Shown one piece after another: positions 60,404 to 64,000 of a DNA stretch of 64,000 bases. The stretch covers positions 36,143 to 100,142 of the forward strand of contig DBQI01000010.1 of the NCBI GenBank assembly GCA_002305165.1. The letters are read 5' to 3'. Within the stretch, counting starts at the first letter, position 1; every line of letters begins with the position of its first letter. A program made the position numbers and the translations under genes. Below the pieces are notes generated by a model. The model searched no databases, was not told the origin of the DNA, and saw only the letters and a list, made by a program, of their open reading frames with translations. Origin of the DNA: Armatimonadetes bacterium UBA1398 (GTDB lineage: Bacteria; Armatimonadota; Zipacnadia; UBA1398).

Positions 60404-61915
60404 GTGGCGCCCGTGATCCCCCTGGCCTGGCTTCTACTGGCCCCCACCTCGGACGGGCTCGAGATCGTCCGGCCCACGCCCGATGGCGTCGGGTTCCAGC
60501 TAGGGGAGTCGGGGGATCCCTTCGTTCTCTTCGGCAGCAATGCGGTCGTGCATACCGGCAACCCCGATGACCCGTGGGCCCTCAACCTGCTGACCCCCGC
60601 GGGCTGGGACCACGGTCTTCTGACCACCATGCTCGACCGGGCGCGGGACCTCGGCATGAACCACATCAAGTTCTTCCTGCCCATCGGCCAGGTTCTGCCC
60701 GACCCCCAGCCAACGGATGGAGCTCGTCTCGTCGACGGCACGGAGGAGCGAGTCCGAATCCTCCTCGACGAGGCCGCCGCGCGGGGGCTACGGGTCTCCC
60801 TCACGCTGACGAGTTGGGGTGGCAACGGCTGTCAGTGGTGGCAGGAGGGCGGTCAGTACTGGGGGACCCTCGGCCGGATGCTGCCGCGCGATAGCTTCGT
60901 GACTCTAGCCGACTTCTGGCGCCAGATGGCCGCGCTGTGCCGAGACCGTGGGGCCCTGCTCTCCTACAACCTGGCCGTGGAGTGGACGCTGCCGAACGGC
61001 AATCTGACCTGGGAGCCGGAGCCGAAGGGCCTCATTCCCGGCATCCACGCCCTGCCTGCATTCCGGCACTACGTCACGCTCCTCTACCAAGGGGACATCG
61101 ACGCCCTGAACGCCGCGTGGGGTACGACTCTCGAGTCCTTCAATGATGTGACGCTCCCGGACCTTGCCTGGGACGGACAGGCCTACGCCTCCCCCGACGG
61201 GATGGTCCGCGACTATAACGAGTTCCGCGAGTGGACCTCGTCGCGCTACCTGCGCTCGCAGGCCGAGGCGATCCGGTCCGTCGACCCCGACCACATGGTC
61301 ACTGCGGGCGCCCACGGGCGTACCCCCGCCGATCAGTGGCCTGGCTCCGCCCAGTACGTGATGGGGTTCACATCGCGGGATGCGGCTGGTTTCCTGGACT
61401 ACGTGACCGTCCATCACTACGTGCAGGCGAACCAGGTCGAAGAGGGGCTGGCGCTCGCTGAGCTGCTTGCCCGTTTCGCCTGGAACGGTGTGCCCGTGGT
61501 GATGGAGGAGTACGGCTATGCGCCGGATCCCGAGGACGAGGACGCGGAGTCGACCACCGCATCGGTCATGATTGACCTCATGCGACGCACCCAGGACGAT
61601 GTGGCCGGATGGTCCGCCTGGTACCTCACCAACGCAGTGGGGCAGACGGCCATCGATGTGGATGGCGTGACTCACTTCGGGCCCTACACGCCGGCATGGC
61701 AGCGCACGGAGCTTGGGGAACGCATGGCGGACCTCGTGTCGGAGGGCTTCTTCGCTGGCCCCTCGCGCCGCGTCGCGGCGGAGAACGTCGTCAGTGTAGA
61801 CCGTGCGTCCTGCATGGCGCCACGCGAGCTCGGTGTCCTGCTCAGGATCGCGAGGGATTGGGACGCCTACGTCCATCCGATCGACTTCGAGTATCCGCCG
61901 CCGCCCATGGACTAG
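60404..61915 (+). CDS. Clan GH-A-like glycoside hydrolase (GH5/GH42-like)
   Basis: A 503-residue TIM-barrel protein. VLFGSNAVVHTGNP and LGMNHIKFFLPIG form early strands. LSYNLAVEWTL holds the putative acid/base Glu193, HHYVQ the active-site His pair at 337-338, and VVMEEYGY the putative nucleophile Glu369. DIDALNAAWGTTLESFNDVT is a phrase typical of GH42. The N terminus (VIPLAWLLLAP) is a weak signal peptide. It starts at GTG 60404, 3 nt after the HAD stop, behind GGAAGGAT. Substrate unknown; beta-mannosidase or beta-galactosidase activity would fit. Confidence 0.75.
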   Translation: MAPVIPLAWLLLAPTSDGLEIVRPTPDGVGFQLGESGDPFVLFGSNAVVHTGNPDDPWALNLLTPAGWDHGLLTTMLDRARDLGMNHIKFFLPIGQVLPDPQPTDGARLVDGTEERVRILLDEAAARGLRVSLTLTSWGGNGCQWWQEGGQYWGTLGRMLPRDSFVTLADFWRQMAALCRDRGALLSYNLAVEWTLPNGNLTWEPEPKGLIPGIHALPAFRHYVTLLYQGDIDALNAAWGTTLESFNDVTLPDLAWDGQAYASPDGMVRDYNEFREWTSSRYLRSQAEAIRSVDPDHMVTAGAHGRTPADQWPGSAQYVMGFTSRDAAGFLDYVTVHHYVQANQVEEGLALAELLARFAWNGVPVVMEEYGYAPDPEDEDAESTTASVMIDLMRRTQDDVAGWSAWYLTNAVGQTAIDVDGVTHFGPYTPAWQRTELGERMADLVSEGFFAGPSRRVAAENVVSVDRASCMAPRELGVLLRIARDWDAYVHPIDFEYPPPPMD

Positions 61916-61931
61916 GAGCGGGCGCAGGAGG

Positions 61932-62693
61932 GTGATCCCCACGAGACATGCTGCAGCGTATCTGTTCCTGTTCGCCTCCCTCGCCATCCTTGCAGGGTGC
62001 CCTCAGAAGGGGCCGGAAGGTCCGGATAGCGCCCTCCAAGGCTCTCCCAAGGCATCGGAGGGGAGCAGCGAGGCGGGAGTCGACTCAGTGCAAGCCAAGC
62101 TGACGGCCCAGGAGGCCCTCCAGCACGCCGTCCTTCACAATGAATCCGGGCTGCGCAAGGCCCTGGCTGATCGTGTCGCCATGGGGGAACTAGGCCGCGG
62201 CGGCGTTACGGAGTTGGATGCCAAGGCAGCCGCGAAGGAACTCCTCTCCCTGCCGAAGGTCCCAAGCCCCGATGACATCGACGTGAAGGTGACAGGAGCC
62301 ACGACCGTAGGCGATGTGGCGGAGGTCGAGGGCTACGTCCTCTACAAGCCCCTCGCGGAGTCCAAGTCCGATCCGGAGATCGGTGGTTCCATCCGACCAG
62401 CGGCGCTCCCCGTGCGCGTCGAGGTCAGATCCGTGGATAGGCAGCTTCGGATCACCAAGGTGACCTTCGAGGAGTCCCCCGAGCTTACCGAGAACCTGCC
62501 GGATGAGGTCTGGAAGCTGGCTGAGCTGGTGGGCGACTACCAGGCGAAGAACGGGCAGCTACCCGAGTCTCCGGGCGATCTACTGACATTCTGGGCCACT
62601 GAGCACGCTCACCTCAAGATCGGTAAGCACGGGACCCTGACCTACGACCCGGCTGCCGGGAAGGCTGAGGCGCGCTTCGACTTCGAGTTCTAA
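61932..62693 (+). CDS. Hypothetical lipoprotein
   Basis: A 253-residue protein with a lipoprotein signal (AYLFLFASLAILAGC). The first 40 mature residues are a Gly/Ser/Pro/Lys linker, and the rest is mixed alpha/beta: LTAQEALQHAVLHNESGLRK, DDIDVKVTGATTVGDVAEVEGYVLY, RVEVRSVDRQLRITKVTF. It resembles NTF2- or SH3-like small domains, but no family is firm. The only in-frame start is GTG 61932, directly after AGGAGG, an unusually tight spacing; an alternative non-standard start slightly downstream cannot be excluded. Confidence 0.6.
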   Translation: MIPTRHAAAYLFLFASLAILAGCPQKGPEGPDSALQGSPKASEGSSEAGVDSVQAKLTAQEALQHAVLHNESGLRKALADRVAMGELGRGGVTELDAKAAAKELLSLPKVPSPDDIDVKVTGATTVGDVAEVEGYVLYKPLAESKSDPEIGGSIRPAALPVRVEVRSVDRQLRITKVTFEESPELTENLPDEVWKLAELVGDYQAKNGQLPESPGDLLTFWATEHAHLKIGKHGTLTYDPAAGKAEARFDFEF

Positions 62694-62786
62694 CGAGTCG
62701 AACCTCGCGATGGCGCGATGGTTGGTACTCGGTATCACGTGCGATCTGGCGTTCCGCAGTCGTCGCGCTTGGGAGATGTAACTCTG

Positions 62787-63215
62787 GTGTCTGCCAGGAG
62801 ACGTACGCCGCCACCGGCTTCGCAACCCCCGCTCGCCAGAGTGTGGAGCTTCCTGCTGGCTCCCCATGGCCGAGATGGAGAGCCCCTGGCCGTCGCCGCG
62901 TACGTGAGCTGGCTCTTTCCCCTCGCCTACGGCGTCATGCGCATCATGATGGTCTCCCGCGCTCACGCCCTGGGAGCGTATGCCCTGTTGGACGCCGCTC
63001 GCGTGGCTGCCGTCGTCGGGCTACCGCTGGCTGTGCTCGGCATGGCCTGCGCGGTGCTGGCCTACCGTCGGCGCGAGCCCCGGCCCTGGCTCGCCGCTGG
63101 GGCCTTTGCCCTGTGTCTAGCGATCGTGATCTTCTCCTTCCTGGAGATGAGCGGCACCCTCGTCGCGATCCTGATCCAGCTTCTGCCGGGTGCGGAGGAG
63201 AGCCTGAACGCGTGA
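62787..63215 (+). CDS. Small membrane protein, three predicted TM helices
   Basis: A 142-residue protein with a basic Pro-rich N terminus and hydrophobic stretches at about 35-50 (AVAAYVSWLFPLAYGVM), 70-90 (VAAVVGLPLAVLGMACAVLAY) and 100-120 (WLAAGAFALCLAIVIFSFL). GTG 62787 follows GGGAGAT by 9 nt. Its stop overlaps the GTG of the endonuclease III gene (GTGA). No family is recognised. Confidence 0.65.
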   Translation: MSARRRTPPPASQPPLARVWSFLLAPHGRDGEPLAVAAYVSWLFPLAYGVMRIMMVSRAHALGAYALLDAARVAAVVGLPLAVLGMACAVLAYRRREPRPWLAAGAFALCLAIVIFSFLEMSGTLVAILIQLLPGAEESLNA

Positions 63216-63904
63216 GCTACCCCAGCCTACTCCACGGCGAGGCACGCCTTCGGCGCATCACCGAGCTGCTGTGGGCGGAGTATGGCGACGGCTCCCACCA
63301 TGAGCGCACGCGCCTGCGGCGTGATCCGCTGGCGAGCCTGATCAAGACCATCCTGAGTCAAAACACGTCGGACGTGAACTCCGATCGCGCCTTCGCCAAT
63401 CTGACAGAGGCCTTCCCCACGTGGCAGGCGGTGATGGAGGCTCCCGAGGGGGACGTGGCGGACGCTATCCGAGCCGGGGGACTGGCTAACATCAAGGCCC
63501 CACGGATCCAGGCGCTGCTCCGGTCGGTGAAGGCGGCACACGGGGCGCTGGATCTCAGCGATCTCTCCCGGATGGACCCAGGGGAGGCTCGCGAGTACCT
63601 GGAGAGCTTCCACGGCGTCGGACGCAAAACCGCGGCGTGTGTACTGCTCTTCGCGCTCCAGCAGCCCGTGTTCCCCGTTGACACCCACTGCCTTCGGATC
63701 GGCAAGCGGCTAAGGCTGCTCGCTCCATCGTGCAGCGCCGATGCGGCCCACGAGGTCTTCGACCGAGTGGTGCCTGATGAATGCAAACTGGAGCTTCATG
63801 TGAGCATGGTGCGCCATGGCAGAGCACGGTGCCGGCCAAGCAAGCCGGACTGCGACGGCTGCCCCGTGGCTCGCTTCTGCGCTTACCCTGAGATCACCGG
63901 GTAG
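63212..63904 (+). CDS. nth: Endonuclease III
   Basis: A 230-residue DNA glycosylase/AP lyase of base-excision repair. The helix-hairpin-helix is FHGVGRKTAACVLLF with catalytic Lys139, and the catalytic Asp157 is in PVDTHC. The C-terminal [4Fe-4S] cluster is Cys207-x6-Cys214-x2-Cys217-x5-Cys223. The N-terminal QNTSDVNSDRAF matches the family QTTD-type loop with changes. It begins at GTG 63212 overlapping the previous stop, after GGAGGAGA. It removes oxidised pyrimidines. About 96 nt of non-coding sequence follow to the window end. Confidence 0.93.
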   Translation: MSYPSLLHGEARLRRITELLWAEYGDGSHHERTRLRRDPLASLIKTILSQNTSDVNSDRAFANLTEAFPTWQAVMEAPEGDVADAIRAGGLANIKAPRIQALLRSVKAAHGALDLSDLSRMDPGEAREYLESFHGVGRKTAACVLLFALQQPVFPVDTHCLRIGKRLRLLAPSCSADAAHEVFDRVVPDECKLELHVSMVRHGRARCRPSKPDCDGCPVARFCAYPEITG

Positions 63905-63921
63905 GCTTTTGGCATGCCCGA

Positions 63922-63948
63922 CGGGCTAGCCCGCATCATTCATGAATG
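63922..63948. repeat. Two adjacent 12-nt palindromes downstream of nth
   Basis: CGGGCTAGCCCG (63922-63933) and CATTCATGAATG (63937-63948) are each perfect palindromes, 3 nt apart. They lie in the 96-nt non-coding end of the window and could be binding sites for the next gene's promoter. The hairpin potential is low because of the absent loops. Confidence 0.4.
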
Positions 63949-64000
63949 CTGATTTGTGCCGTGCTGGCTGTGTAGCGGTCACTTGTCCGTTGCGTTGGTG

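Overview
This 64 kb window is a dense, GC-rich chromosomal segment of a free-living heterotrophic bacterium. It holds about 59 genes, most separated by a few bases or overlapping by 4 nt (ATGA or GTGA). No rRNA, tRNA, CRISPR array, phage, transposase or plasmid gene was seen. The gene content (several Gfo/Idh/MocA oxidoreductases, a sulfatase, a sialidase, GH2 and other glycosidase-like proteins, DUF362, a SigH-type sigma factor, HydE, PdxS) resembles genomes of deep-branching, often uncultivated lineages such as Armatimonadota, Poribacteria or Hydrogenedentes. The window alone cannot assign a phylum.

Layout. 1-6406: carbohydrate catabolism, with a propeller protein cut by the window edge, an SDR, galactonate dehydratase, an HpcH/HpaI aldolase, an AGE-family sugar epimerase, a tiny zinc protein and two coupled hypothetical genes. 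6567-11712: a large secreted TPR-like protein, a sigma-H-like factor behind a consensus-like promoter, and 5-formyl-THF cyclo-ligase overlapping hydE. 11725-20920: a lipoprotein, a Tat-exported sulfatase, an M24 peptidase, then a leftward run mnmA, CAP-domain lipoprotein, two tandem M24 peptidases and hisD. 21003-22442: hsp20 with a strong promoter and terminator, then a Usp-like protein. 22455-30107: nine leftward genes and more, including a lipoyl/E3-binding mini-E2, acpS, a fabG-like gene, a Tat Gfo/Idh protein, a GT2 glycosyltransferase, an M48 peptidase, an O-methyltransferase and a C39-like peptidase that looks leaderless.

30170-38429: a TolB-like lipoprotein, DUF362, a deacetylase-like protein, an MBL-fold hydrolase, pdxS and a hydantoinase A-type protein. 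38459-47169: a leftward sugar-nucleotide cluster (rmlD, rmlC-like, WbpD-like, nucleotide-sugar dehydrogenase, WbpB-like, GNAT) led by a 994-residue secreted protein. 47346-49554: a frameshifted caspase-like gene coupled to a PepSY-like membrane protein. 49642-59553: glycan-related genes (Gfo/Idh, GH2, Gfo/Idh, a 999-residue secreted protein with a FUN14 partner, a sialidase and a small membrane protein). 59687-63904: a rightward operon of HAD hydrolase, clan GH-A-like hydrolase, lipoprotein, membrane protein and endonuclease III.

The common theme is uptake and breakdown of plant or sulfated polysaccharide sugars, mixed with single housekeeping genes (mnmA, hisD, pdxS, acpS, nth). The most unusual assemblies are the caspase-like/PepSY pair, the mini-E2/acpS/fabG trio, the FUN14/giant secreted protein pair and the incomplete Wbp-type sugar-nucleotide cluster.
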